Shown: one piece after another, positions 26,001 through 37,951 of the stretch
Layout of the letters: each line of letters begins with the position of its first letter
Position numbering within the stretch: the stretch's first letter is position 1
Source: Mytilus trossulus
Lineage: Eukaryota > Mollusca > Bivalvia > Mytilida > Mytilidae
Length of the DNA: 64,000 nucleotides
NCBI RefSeq assembly: GCF_036588685.1
Contig: NC_086386.1
Span: 43,323,878 to 43,387,877, forward strand
Reading direction: 5' to 3'
The notes under the pieces: model-generated
What the model saw: only the letters and a program-made list of their open reading frames with translations
What the model was told of the DNA's origin: nothing
Database searches by the model: none
Program-made: the position numbers and the translations under genes

Positions 26001-29000
26001 GTATGCCCCAATTGTTTTCATTTTGATGTATAAAAGGTTTCGTAAGTTATTTAAAATGGGAAAATTTAACCATAGGTTTTATTTTTTTGGTTTAATTGGT
26101 ATATGATAGTGTACATGTGACTAACAAAATATATGAAACAGAGGGGTAACACTTGATATCTCAGCTAATCATCCCTACCAAAGAAAGATTAAAGTGCCAA
26201 GCCATTGGGTTTCAATTTTAAACAAATACTAGTATATCATGTTGAGGAGGGGTATTTGGGAAAATGTTAAATTTCGTGTGCCAAAAGGCAAGTGAAATTC
26301 ATTCTCAAGACTGGTATTTTTCGCAAATACCCCTCAAGAACATGCTATATCTGTTTAAAAACACTGAATGTTATTGTTTAAAAATGCATTGATGATCGTG
26401 ACGTTACAAGGGTCCAGTCGGATAGAGTATTTTTTGGCAAATACCACATCAGAGAGGGTAATTAAGGCATATCCTTTGGGCAAATACCCTGGCTGCGTTA
26501 AAAAATAAATATTGATTACAGTTAAGTGGTGAAAAATACACTAGCTGTCAACCAATCAAAATCCAGGATTCTTACATACATGTAAGGTGTAATTATATTA
26601 TAAATATGATTTTTTTTTATATAATTTTGATCTGAGATATGTTAATTTGGAAGCAAAACTATAATATGAAGGTTTTTTTTTAATCTTATTTCAATTTTTT
26701 GTGCACCATATAGATGTGGGTCCACACTTTAATATCTGTTACAAACAATTAATTGATTTGGGGGAGAGGGGAGGGTCTCAAACAACGAAGACTTACAAAT
26801 GAACTTTTGAGTTTCAATCATTTATTATTAACAGTTCATAAGTTTGCTCTCATTTTTTATGCATATATATATATGCTTATAACTATAGATCTATGCAATG
26901 TGTATGTATATAGTGCCTAGAAAATCAACCTAACAATGTTAGAGTAGATTTGATTCGTAACTTCCTCCCTGGCGCAGGGGCTGGAACCTGTATCATCCTG
27001 TATCATATCATGTATATAGACACATGATTATAAAAAAATCTTGTCAATTTCTGAATCATAGCATATTTTTCACTTTTATTTTATTTAGTTCCGCAGCAAG
27101 GTAACATTGAAACCAAAACAAGAACAATTACCATGATAATTTTGATATCAGTTTAAACACCCAATGACATTTTCTGAATTCATTTGTGAAAAAAAACAAC
27201 TCATTGAAAGTTCAAAATTAAAATAACAAGATCCTGTTGTCATGGTTTTTATTCTTTAAAGGAAGTTGTTTACAGCTTTTGAAATTTTTGTATGAAATCA
27301 GGTTTTGTGTAATTTAATAAATTCATGGTAATTGTTGTTTTATATTGTGCATGTTAATGTTGCTACAATCAAATAGCTTTTTATATTTAGTATGATTTTA
27401 CCATGGAAGCTTCACATGATACTAACAATTAAATGGGGTGTATTTTGATAGTTAATTGAGAAAGGCTCTTTTTTTTTATTTCTTACTTAAAGAAAGTTCA
27501 AATATATTTTAGCATGTATGGTTAAAAGAAATGTAGTTATCAAGTTATATTGAGGCTTTTTGTCTATAAATCTAAAAATATAATTGTCACTGGTCATATA
27601 TATGAATAATCCATGGTAAAAATATAGGAGCGTAATGTGTGTCATCAATAATTTCTATGTTTGAAATGATCTGTAGTGTTTCCATCATATGTATATATGT
27701 CTAGTCAGTCTGCTAAAAACTATATCCAGCTTTCTTTAAATATATTTTGTGTCCCTCTCCTGTGTAAATGTAATCAACAGATTCAAGCTTAAATCCTTTA
27801 GTTTTAAAAAGAATTTTATAAATAATTCTCTTTAATAAATTGAAAGTTATGGCAGACAGTATAATAGATTTGTTATTATTAGTAAAGAAATCTAACTGCA
27901 TGATATGTTTTACTTTTATCAATCATTTTACCTAATATAGATATTTTCTTTATTACATGCATGCTTTAACTTATCAACCACTGTTTATTATTAGTTATTT
28001 AATCTTGCTTGTGCCAATAGTTTTTGTTTCCTATGCAAGGAATGCTTCTTTTTTATTTATATACCTGAGGGATATATAATTCAGAAATTTTTGTGTACAT
28101 TTATTATTGCCATATTTGAAGAATGAACATTTATATGAAATTAATTATTGCAATTTCAATAAACTTGGTAAATATTCCATGTATTCCTTTAAATAATACC
28201 ATCAAAATAAAAAAATATTTTGTGACACTTCATTATACATTGCACCTATTCTGATGCATATGCAATAATAGATCATCACAAACAATTTCTGAATTAACAG
28301 TGCCAACACCAAGTGTTTTAAGTATTCAATTTTCTGGTGAGGTTGATTTCAGAGTAAGTATTTATGATAGATAATTGATATTTTCTAAGCAGAAGCACTA
28401 AAGGGTTCATGCAATTAAGGCTGTACTTCTTTCGTCAGTAAAGAGTTTTCAGTTTAAATTAAGTAGATCTTTTAGGGTAACAGTCTGTTGAGTCATTAAT
28501 TATTCTTCAGTGATTTGTGTATTATTCAATCTATTGCCATGTTAAATATTATTCATGTTATTTCATTAGATGTTGTGGTTTTTTTTTATGAAAAAGTGTT
28601 TATGCAAGAACATTAATGTTTGGAATGCTCAAGTACTAAACTCAATCATGTCAATAATAATTTGTTTTCTGCTATTTTTTGTAAAAATGCAAAACTTTAA
28701 ATATTGCTTCCAGTATTTGCTTTGAATTTTTGATAACATTTATTTTAATATACTTTAAATTAAAAGAGCAACTCCACACTTCTGTATGTGTTTAAACCCT
28801 TTTCACATTAGATTGAAAAAATGTGTTAAAATTACATTGGAGTATATTCATTTGTACATTATGATAAATTTATATTATTGATTTCAGGTCAAGAATTACC
28901 TCCCTTCAATAAGTTCAGCTATAGGTGGCTACACACCTCAAAGATATGTATGGAGAATATGTATAGCACTTCACTGTAGTCCACGTTTCTTTATAACAGC

Positions 29001-32000
29001 CGGATACTACACATTTAACACACAATTCCATGTGGGAACGAGGAACAATATATACAAATTCTTAGCTGGATTGTGTGCTATTTTGAACAGTATAGAAATT
29101 TTAGCTTTAGTTGTGTTGACTAATATATCTTCCATAGAAAATTTTAGTAAGTAATTTACATGAATAGTTAAATTTTGTTTATATACTGCCAATTTGTTTT
29201 TACAGCTGATCAAAGCATTATGGACATCCAACACATCAAATTGTTAAATTAGACAATTATACAGATATTTGTATTGACTCAAGTCCAAAACTGTCTTTTA
29301 GTAGCTAGTATCACTCAACTACAGAAAAAAAAATCATTTTCAAGAGGAAAATAAATATGAAAAAATGTGTCTTCTCACCCATATTTTATGGAGCAAATGC
29401 CTGAAGAACTATAGCTAGATTTCAAATTGATATATTCTAACAATGATTTTTGTTTAAGTAAGTAATTTACATGAATATTTAAATTTTTCATATATCCTGC
29501 CAATTTTTTTTACAGCTGATCTAAGCATTATGGACATCCAACACATCCAATTGTTAAATTAGACAATTATACAGATATTTGTATTGACTCAAGTCCAAAA
29601 CTGTCTTTTAGTAGCTAGTATCACTCAACTACAGAAAAAAACTCATTTTCAAGAGGAAAATAAATATGAAAAAATGTGTCTTCTCACCCATATTTTATGG
29701 AGCAAATGCCTGAAGAACTATAGCTAGATTTCAAATTGATATATTCTAACAATGATTTTTGTTTACTTGTAGGTATTCATGAGAATTCTTTTATAACTTT
29801 CATGGTGACTTCTGAATGTTATATGTTATGTAGCTGTATAGTATTTAAATGGGGGCGTACCAGTAATAATAGACAGATGACTCCAAAAGTAAGTACAAAA
29901 AATGCAAATGTGCACCCCAACACATTTCAACATTATTAAGTTCATGCGCGGATCCAGAGGGGGGGTTCCAGGGGTTGGACCCCCCTTTTTTTTGGAGGAT
30001 CAATGCATTTGAATGGGGACATGTAATTGGAACCCCCCTTTGTCCTGGGTTAGGAACCCCCTTTTTTAAAATGGCTGGATCCGCCCCTGAAGTTACATAC
30101 ATTAAAAGTAAAATCTGAATTTTAAAGGAGAGAAGACTAAAGACAAACACCAAATAGATATATAAGAAAATGTGGTATGTGTCAAGAGTGCTAACAAGAA
30201 AACTCTCAATCCAAGTCGCAATTTGTAAAAGTAAACCATTATAGGTCAAAGTATGGCCTTCCACATGTATCCTTGGCTTATCATGAACAGCAAGCTACAA
30301 ATACCAAGATAACAAAATTTAATCTGTGCTCTTCTTTTCAGGTGGTTTCTCGATATTGCTACAGTTCTACTTCTGTTAGATGTTTATGTATACATTTGTT
30401 TTACCTTACCATGCTTACCATCATATTTTAACCAAAGAGAATTTAGTTTTTTACCATTAGTTAGAGAAAGTGCATGGTCATGTATTATAATTTGATTTAT
30501 AACATGTATATAGACTTTTATTAAAAAAAATATTTAAAAACCAAAGGTATTGCAATTCCTTTTGTAGACAAACATTTTTTTCCATCATTACCATGTGCTT
30601 TGTTGTGTAGATACAAGTTATGTCAAATATTTTTTTTTTTTTAGCAATTTAATTCACAAAGATATGAATATATGCTAATTATCAATACATATATTTTTTG
30701 AGGTGATGAAAACTTTTCTTTGAATGTTCTAATTATGAATGTACTGTTAACGTTGTATGTTTATTTGTAGGAAAAAAAATCCTTTCATTACAAAATTGCA
30801 TTATTCCTGTTCAACATCAGTTGTTTCTTCATAGCAATTTACCTTTACCTCCGACATAATAGTTACTGTGAAGCTGGCGGTAAGTAAACTTTGAAGTAGT
30901 GATATCTGTCTTGGTATGGGGTAAATTTGTATATTGTATTTATAGATATGATAGATATGTTGTATGGATTTCTTAGCTTTATTTGATTTCTATGATTTAA
31001 ATATAACAGACTTTTTTTTGTATTAAGGTTGTACCAAACACTTTGACAATGACTTAAATTAATTTGGCTCCTTTTATTTAAAAAAAAAATTGACGCAATA
31101 TTCATGATATTTACTTTGAACCTTTGTCAAAAAAAAAATCAGAAAAACTTGTGCAACACATTTAATAAAATTTCATTGTATATATAACAGTTTGACAAAC
31201 ACTAATTTGGACCATTGAGAAGCTAAATATTTCCTACACAATAGAACTTTAAAACTTTCAACTGAATTGTTACAGAGTTATCTCCCTGTTGTGTTATGTA
31301 CTACTTTAAGACTCCTTCATATTAAAATATTGATCTGTGTTCAAGCTTTAATTACATTTAGATCTGTCAACCCTTCATTTTATTTTTCTGCTCTGGTAAT
31401 TATTCCATCAAATGAAATTTCAGCAATAATTTTTTTGATGATGAGTTTTTTTACAACAAAACCACAGTATCCCCAAACATATGAAGGCATCTAAAACAGA
31501 AAGTAATAGAGACTAGAATGTTTTGTGTCCTTGGAAGAAAAGTTTGCATGGTCACAAGATCTAAATTTTAATCAGATTGTTAAGAATTGAAATCATATCT
31601 TCAGAGGGGAAAAAAACTATTAAGAATGGGAAGAGAGTAAAGAAATAGTTTCTCACTATTCTGTGAAAGTAGAACAAGTCTTAGATTACTGTAGAATGCT
31701 TTCAAAAATCTATTTGATGTAGTTTACTCTGTATTGTAAAATATTGTCATCATTTGTTTTGGTTATTATTATTATTTATAAACATAAGCTTTTCAAAACT
31801 CCTTGCCTCAGAAACATTTGTTTACCTGCATTGTCTTCTCTTGTCTAACATGTACATTTTTTATCCAAGGTATATCCTTTTAAACACCTGCTTCCCACAT
31901 TCAGCTAATGAGCGCTTTCCATACCATTATGCTTTAAAGAATGAATTGTTGGTAATACGAGTTTAAGTTACACCTTTCCAGAGATAATTCATTATTTTTT

Positions 32001-33836
32001 ATTCATATACATGTAAAACAGCATATGACTGCAAGACAATGCTTGCTTGGATAGAGCGTGCTTTTTTAAAAAATTTATATGTTACATATGTAACATAAGG
32101 TGTCTGTTGTTTATCCTTGTTGTTATGATAATAAAGGAATCCAGTGGACTTGAAGGCATAAAACTTTGCTCAGTGCTCTGATCACAAAAATCATGCTCGA
32201 AACATGAAATACAGCAATTTGATTGGTTGATTTTCGAGTCTTGAGTACAAAAATCATGCTCGAAAGTTTTATGACCATGAGGTGGGTGCCAGCAGTTCTC
32301 AGCCCTACTAAGCTTTTATATTTGTAATAGTACTAGGTTTCCTAAGACGTAATATCTTGAAGTGTCCACAAGACATCAAAGCGCAGGCCTATACATCGCT
32401 AGTGCGCCCACATCTTGAGTACGCCTCTGCAGTATGGGATCCGTATCGAAAACATCACATAGACTCCCTAGAAATGGTCCAAAGAAGAGCTGCCAGATTT
32501 GCGACATCAACATACAGTCGAGAACCAGGGACAGTCACCAACATCATGAAAACCCAAGAATGGCAAACATTAGAAACTAGACGGAAATCCAGTAGACTAT
32601 GCATGTTCTACAAAGCAACACACGGAAAGGCGGCAGTCAATATACCATCTTACGTGAGAAGACCATCTACCTCAACAAGACAATACCATCCAGAAAAATT
32701 CACTCAGATCAGTACTTCCACAGATGCCTACAAATACAGCTACATACCACGCACCATTACGACTGGAACAGTCTGCCTCCTGAAGCCTTCCAAGTCACAT
32801 CTCTGGAATGCTTCAAGGAGCAACTTCGGAGACTGCAGCTGTAAACAGAAACCACCTGTTTTTATCCAACTTTAATTGCACTTGTAAATACTGAGCACGC
32901 AGGTTGACGTTTGCACAGCAGTATCTGCGTTATGGATTTCCACTGCAGATCAATAGTATAGATGTAGATGTAGATGTTGTAAAATGTATTTTAATAAGTT
33001 GTCTTTAAAATCTTTTTTTTGCTTCATTTGTTCCAATGATATAAAAAAGAAGATGTGGTATGATCGCCAATAAAACAACTCTCCACAAGAGACCAAAATG
33101 ACACAGAAATTAACATCTATAGGTTACCTTTTAGCCTTCAACAATGAGCAAAGCCCATACCAAATAGTCAATTCAAAGGAGAATACTTAAATGCGATTTT
33201 AATTTTATGATTTTGAGAAAAGTCCTGCTTAATTCAGATGAAATATTACAAAATGCCAGTTTTAAATATTGCATTTACAACTCTGTCGCATGATTCACAA
33301 TTATTTCTGAATTTACAGTATATAATTTGCTTCAATAAATGTAGAATTTCATTATCAGTATTATCAAGTTTTCTATGTCTTTTAACTCATTTTTATCGTT
33401 TTTTTGTTACAATACTGAATGCAACCAAATCCATAATATATAATGTTTGTTCTATTTTTTTCATTTTCAAATATTTAGTAGATAAGCTAATGGTATTAAG
33501 TTAGATCACGGATACCTGATAATCGAAAGTAATTAAAACATATTTTCATGCCCTTAAGGAATAGGAAAGGCTTGAATATCTTCCTTGGAATTTACATATT
33601 GGTTCCCAATCAGTAAATTGAGCACAAAAAATCCAAAGTTATGCACAAAAAATCCAAAATTATGCACTATGATATATTTTCTTGCAGTGTATTCCTTGTT
33701 TTCCGCTTGTGAATACCTTGTTGTATTTACCAATATTGCATTCCATGGCACTACCGTAATTGACTTTGAAGGAACAGTCAATACCATTGCTCCATCACAG
33801 TTGGTTGAAGATAAAATTTCAAAGCGATATCTATAG
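23018..33836 (+). CDS. PGAP2: PGAP2, post-GPI attachment to proteins 2, isoform a (five coding exons)
   Basis: PGAP2 is a multi-pass Golgi/ER protein needed for fatty-acid remodelling of GPI anchors (reacylation of the lyso-GPI intermediate). Coding exons: 23018-23170, 28888-29146, 29773-29888, 30771-30879 and 33688-33836. Total 786 nt, 261 residues (human about 254). All junctions are GT/AG with phases 0, 1, 0, 1. The start ATG at 23018 opens the only suitable frame (MGSQGNNGLLFQ). Diagnostic blocks: FCIIWSIIFDFESSTSTHC (exon 1), NYLPSISSAIGGYTPQRYVW and FLAGLCAILNSIEILALVVL (exon 2), IHENSFITFMVTSECYM (exon 3), YLRHNSYCEAG (exon 4), VYSLFSACEYLVVFTNIAFH (exon 5). About six membrane segments can be read, near residues 20-40, 72-95, 109-131, 144-165, 184-203 and 214-236. 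The large first intron (5.7 kb) and intron 4 carry dispersed repeats. The exon 2 donor is A|GTAAGT. Confidence 0.93.
24426..25370 (+). repeat. Dispersed repeat family C, several diverged units
   Basis: Contains GTATTAAGTTTTACCCTGTC, CAAAAGTTGGTTTCC, then two or three rounds of ATGAAACT-TATACAATGCTT ... TCTAGAGTTRTGCCC ... AAATGGAAAA with ~180-bp spacing. Opposite orientation to 8530-8930. In PGAP2 intron 1; short ORFs here are incidental. Confidence 0.65.
26239..26343. mobile_element. Small foldback element (~105 bp)
   Basis: The left arm ATGTTGAGGAGGGGTATTTG is mirrored by GCAAATACCCCTCAAGAACAT-type sequence on the right. A further GGCAAATACC block follows at 26437. In PGAP2 intron 1. Confidence 0.65.
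29147..29765 (+). repeat. ~310-bp tandem duplication within PGAP2 intron 2, including the splice donor
   Basis: Intron 2 is almost entirely two ~95% identical copies of a ~310-bp segment. Each copy begins A/GTAAGTAATTTACATGAAT and ends CAATGATTTTTGTTTA. The real donor (29147) therefore has an identical-looking second GTAAGT at about 29457, and both copies contain a TTTTTTACAG acceptor-like tract about 45-60 bp downstream. Confidence 0.9.
29946..30088. mobile_element. GGCGGATCCAG-type inverted-repeat element
   Basis: Starts GCGGATCCAGAGGGGGGGTT and ends GGCTGGATCCGCCCC. The termini are complementary, and the centre carries TCAATGCATTTGAATGGGGACAT, itself partly palindromic (split here as TCAATGCATTTG and AATGGGGACAT). 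A close copy is at 40299-40418. In PGAP2 intron 3. Confidence 0.8.
30158..30318 (+). repeat. Dispersed family A (SINE-like) copy
   Basis: Carries TGTGGTATGTGTC, AACTCTCAATCCAAGTCGCA, TAGGTCAAAGTATGGCCTTC and ACAGCAAGCTACAAA. The same order occurs at 36040. I cannot see tRNA-type A and B boxes with confidence, so 'SINE-like' reflects only size and dispersion. Confidence 0.65.
31023..31310. mobile_element. MITE, GGTGGTACC family, degenerate copy 5
   Basis: Begins TTAAGGTTGTACCAAACACT and ends GTTATGTACTACTTTAAG. It keeps TTTGACAAACACTAATTTGG and AGAGTTATCTCCCTG. Older than copies 2-4 by its substitutions. In PGAP2 intron 4. Confidence 0.82.
32345..32995 (+). mobile_element. LINE 3' fragment: C-terminal reverse transcriptase remnant plus tail
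   Basis: The frame from 32357 encodes AYTSLVRPHLEYASAVWDPY and MVQRRAARFATSTYSREPGT, the C-terminal region of non-LTR reverse transcriptases. Near 32750-32765 homology moves to another frame (YDWNSLPPEAFQVTSLECFK), so the copy is frameshifted. About 110 bp of 3' UTR ends in GATGTA repeats (32956-32978), a typical LINE 3' tail. The 5' part is absent, consistent with 5' truncation on insertion. In PGAP2 intron 4, sense orientation. Family (CR1/Jockey-like or other) not resolved. Confidence 0.88.
33045..33185 (+). repeat. Dispersed family A (SINE-like) copy
   Basis: AGATGTGGTATGATCGCCAA, ACAACTCTCCACAAGAGACC and CAATGAGCAAAGCCCATACC in family order. In PGAP2 intron 4. Confidence 0.65.
33618..33668 (+). 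repeat. ~21-bp direct repeat beside the PGAP2 exon 5a acceptor
   Basis: GCACAAAAAATCCAAA-GTTAT and GCACAAAAAATCCAAA-ATTAT, plus a third partial GCAC, end ~20 bp before the 33687 splice acceptor, in the region expected to hold the branch point and polypyrimidine tract. Confidence 0.7.
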
Positions 33837-36039
33837 GTAAATCATGCACCAAATGAGGCTCAAGAATGTTTCTTCTAGGTATAAATCTTTTTAGAAAATG
33901 CTTTTTATTTAACATAATCTCATCCTTTGTTTATGGATTGTCAGTTGCCATATATTTATTTTTCGTGGAAAGCAATTTTCATGGTTTTGCAAATCTCTGC
34001 ATTCAAAGCCTAAAGAAAATTTGAATTCATTGTACATTTGAATTCATCATTAACCAGTACCCATGAACCACGAAAATTTTTATCCAACGAATAAAAATTA
34101 ATCCAAGTATGTTATTTGGCAGATTTTAAATGGTGTCATTCAAAGTCATTGAGAGTTCAAAGTGGTGAAGTTGAACTCATCACTTCGAAAAATTTCACTT
34201 ATGCGTAAATTGCCATTACAAGTTGGTTGACCATTATGAAATATCTGTTTCCAAGATGATGACCAAAATGTTCCAATTTTTGTTACCGCAATCCTGTCCT
34301 CCTTTCCCCCTGTAAATGACCTACATGTATCTAATAAGACTTATAACTTGGTTTGTACTCAAGTGAGCAATTGAGCTTAAGTGAGCAACATGACACCACA
34401 TGTGGAGCAGGATCTGCTTACCCTTCTGGAGAACCTGCATCATCCAGGTTTTTAATGGAGTTTGTGTTGGATAGTTTTTAGTTTTTGTATGGGACATCAA
34501 ATAATTGTGTACTTTTAAATTTGTTTTAATCTAAGTGATATTCCACAAATTCATGTTTAACTCAAGTTGATTTCTTAATAGTCAGGGTAACAGCTTCTTC
34601 CTGTGTTGCAATGCTGTTCTTTAATAGCATATTTACATACATATCATGATGTTTATGTTTTGTACTCCTTGACTAATTGTTATTTTTTATTTTTCCTTTG
34701 GACCCAAGGTTTGTCTTTACAATAAAAAATGTTTTTGATATAGGTCATGTAGGTCAAGGTAAATAAAGTCTTTACATGTATTTCAATGAAGTCAGGTTCA
34801 TATCTCTTTTTGTTTAGTAAGATCTGAGTAAAAGTTTTAAAACACATCTGTTATACATGATATAAGCATAATTCCTGACCTACATAAAAGATCATGTATT
34901 GAAGGTCAAGGATTAATCTTATATCAACTTAAGGTCCATTTGGTGTGATAAAATCATGTCTTTGTCATACATTTATATAGGACTTTAAAGTTAGAGGACC
35001 TGGTAATGTTCTCACAAATTAGGTCACAGCTAACAAAGTTTAAATCTAGTGTGACCTAGTTTCACATCAGTTATATTAAGGTTACAGCTTGTAGATTTAT
35101 ATAAATGCAATATTAGAATACCATTCTTGAGCCATAGTGATACTAATTTAAAAAAAAATTAATCCAAATTGTAGCAGGTTTTAGTTTGGATTTAGTGGTG
35201 TTTCTTAAATGTTCTTTTTGTCTAAATATATATATTCCTTCTTTATTAACACTTGTTACATATTTGCATTATGTGCAGATAAAGTAACATTTCTTCATAT
35301 ACTAAAAGATATTGCAATGTGTTGACCAAGTGAAGAGTAAAATGTCACAGCCTATTGCTTCCTTAATCCCTCGCTTGAAAACTCACATGGGTGTGCACTC
35401 ACACAAACACACACCTGCACGCACAGTAATGTTACATTTGATTTATTTAATCTTTTGAACATTTTCTTTCAAATTGGATCAAATAACTACAAACTATACA
35501 TTGTTGGTGGATTGGTGAATGTAACAGGCTCCCTTTCAATTTTGTAAATTTTCTGGTAGATGTGATTGGACTTAGAACATGTTTATCATATTGAAGGCAA
35601 TATTTATTCACCCAAGGATATCCTTTTGCAAGTTTTTTCACAGAGTTATTTTAATGACTTATAACTGAATGATTTCTATTTATTCTGACTTATTTTTATA
35701 ATAATTTAAGTTTTTTTAAGACCAGCATATTAGGAGATAAGGTAATGGTATTATCACACAGAACTACAAGCTATAAAGAGCCCCACTGACACAATTGTTT
35801 ATTTATTTACATAAATGGTTCTTTACATTTCTTTATATTCTACTTCAAAGTACCTTCCTGGTATATGAAACATGATAAGCTGGTACACAAAATGTTATGT
35901 TATTTCATTTATCACAAATAAAATGTTTAAAGTTATTATATACGGTACATTTTTAATGCTGTTGATTTTGAATATCTGCAAAAGAATGAAGATCGATGTA
36001 TAGCTACTTCAGTTACTAGGTAATGTTCATAAAATCAAA
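33837..36039. other. 3' UTR of PGAP2 isoform a / intron before exon 5b
   Basis: AATAAA-like sites occur near 34090 and at 34721 (TTTACAATAAAAAAT), the second being a reasonable polyadenylation candidate for isoform a. No further coding exon was seen; the short open stretch at 35447-35641 has no support. Confidence 0.45.
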
Positions 36040-36300
36040 AAGATGTGGTATGAGTGCAAATGAGACAACTCTCCATCCAAGTCTCAATGAATAAAAAGTA
36101 AACTATTCATGCTATTATAGGTCAAAGTACACTTTCATCACATAGCCTTGGCTCACACAGAACTACAAGCTATAAAGAGCCCCACAATGACTAGTGTAAA
36201 ACCATTCAAACAGGAAAAACAACACTTATCTATATTTAAAAAAAAAGAAACAAGCAATACTTATGAACCACATCAACAAAAGACAACCACTGAACAACAG
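36040..36300 (+). repeat. Dispersed family A (SINE-like) copy, longest in the window
   Basis: AGATGTGGTATGAGTGCAAA, GACAACTCTCCATCCAAGTC, TTATAGGTCAAAGTACACTT, CTTGGCTCACACAGAACTAC, TATAAAGAGCCCCAC. It includes an internal repeat: CACAGAACTACAAGCTATAA also occurs at 35757, just upstream. Ends shortly before the exon 5b acceptor. Confidence 0.7.
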
Positions 36301-36335
36301 GATCAGTATGTGTAATTATATCTTATCTATTTCAG

Positions 36336-36484
36336 TTTACAGCCAGTTCGCCTTCATGGAATATCTAGTAGTGTTATCTAACATAGCATATCATTGGACA
36401 ATGTGCTTAGATTTTGACGACTATGTTTTGGGATTGCGTAAATGCGCTGAAAGCATGGAATTAACTATCATCAAAACTGTGTAG
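36336..36484 (+). CDS. PGAP2: PGAP2 alternative terminal coding exon (isoform b)
   Basis: A second exon homologous to exon 5a, 2.6 kb downstream. The acceptor is CTATTTCAG and the frame enters in the same phase. It encodes VYSQFAFMEYLVVLSNIAYH, then WTMCLDFDDYVLGLRKCAES and a short tail, stopping at TAG 36482-36484. Its 149 nt equal exon 5a, so either can join exon 4 to give a 261-residue protein. The membrane-segment core is conserved while the cytosolic tail is completely different. Exon 5a keeps a tail more like vertebrate PGAP2 (SQxxE...KR). Exon 5b is most simply an alternative last exon from exon duplication; splicing of both is not shown here. Confidence 0.82.
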
Positions 36485-37343
36485 CAGTTAGAACATGTGC
36501 AGACTTTTTTTAATCACTCTAACAATAGATGAGCATTATTACTTTCATAGAATGAATCAAATGCCAGAATGGCCAAAGGAAATACTCTTTATATTTGTTT
36601 TTGATTTTTTTATGTAATATACTTACAGAAGCAAGAGCTATAGTGATCATTGTATCTTTCATTCATTTTCCCAGACATTGATGATATTTACTTAAGAATG
36701 TACTTAGGTTTCGGAATGTGTGTCAGATTTTTCGGACTCCTTCTTTCTCTCCCTATAATTCAGGGTAAAATATTTACCCCATAAGACACATTTTTCTTTT
36801 CATATTACTTCATAAACTTATTAAAAAGAAGCTCCGTAACCTATCAATATTTTAAGCTTACTTTGTTTCTTAACTAATATTAATGTTCTTTCGACCTATA
36901 GTACTGTATCAGTTTTAAATTTTTGACTTTGAAAATTTCACTTATATTAGTTAATAAGTTCATCCGAATCAAATTAGTTATTCAGACTTATGATATCCCC
37001 TCTTACAGAAACTTGGGATATAGGGATCATTTTTTTTTCATTTACTTGTTTCTAATCCACACTTTGTATCCACAAGTCCTAAACCAGTGGCATTTTTTCA
37101 TTGAAGCATTTAGAAAATCTTTAGTAACTAATGGTAATAGGTAACTCCTAGTTTATATTTTATGCAAGTTATTTAAAGGGTTTCTTATATCAATACAAGT
37201 ACAACATATACAATATCATTGCTAATAGCCTATAGCAATTTGGGAGCAGTTGTATGAATTTGTAAGCTCCAAAAAAAAAGTTAAATTTTCCAACGATTTC
37301 ACTGCTGTTTTTTTAATCAAATGTACAAACTACAGATGCTCTT

Positions 37344-37462
37344 CAGACTTCTCAAAAGATGAAATGGTTGATAACTTATTATATTTTATTTACAAGATAT
37401 ATCTTTAGACTTCTCAAAAGATGAAATGGTTGATAACTTATTATATTTCATTTACAAGATAA
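37344..37462 (+). repeat. ~64-bp tandem direct duplication
   Basis: Two nearly identical copies of AGACTTCTCAAAAGATGAAA followed by TGGTTGATAACTTATTATAT and TTACAAGATA, about 64 bp apart, in the putative 3' UTR of PGAP2 isoform b. Confidence 0.85.
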
Positions 37463-37849
37463 ATGAATTACATTCCATTGGACAGAAAGGGACCAGTCGC
37501 AACTGCCATAACAAACATTTATTGTGATAATTAAACTTTTAAAATCAATTTTGAGTGCTGAATAGAAAGTTTTCATAATAAATGACATGAATGAGTTGAG
37601 AAATGGAGAAATTTCAGAAGAATAGCAAAAAATTGCAGTGAACATATGCTTTATACAAAAAATTAACTTCATTTGTAACACAAATCAATAACAATAAAAA
37701 ATGAAGATAGGACATCAACTTTATGTGAATACTACCGCATTTATTGTGTAAATTACATATATAATTATTGATGTCATTTTAATGTTATGTAAAAACTTGC
37801 CTGATTTATATGTATCTATGTTATTGATTAAATCTGTGATATTTTCTTT

Positions 37850-37855
37850 AATAAA
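37850..37855 (+). terminator. PGAP2: Candidate polyadenylation signal for PGAP2 isoform b
   Basis: AATAAA in CTTTAATAAAATGTGC, about 1.37 kb after the exon 5b stop, followed by a T-rich stretch. AATAAA is frequent by chance here, so this is only a candidate. Confidence 0.4.
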
Positions 37856-37951
37856 ATGTGCAATTAATGTTTTTATTTAACTCACTAGAACTAGGCAATT
37901 ACCTTATAATAACAATTAAATACCATTGTTAAACATGCACCATTCATTGTA

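Noticed and set aside
29845-30264. 139-codon minus-strand open frame
   Set aside because: Overlaps PGAP2 exon 3 antisense, a GGCGGATCCAG element and a family A repeat; no domain.
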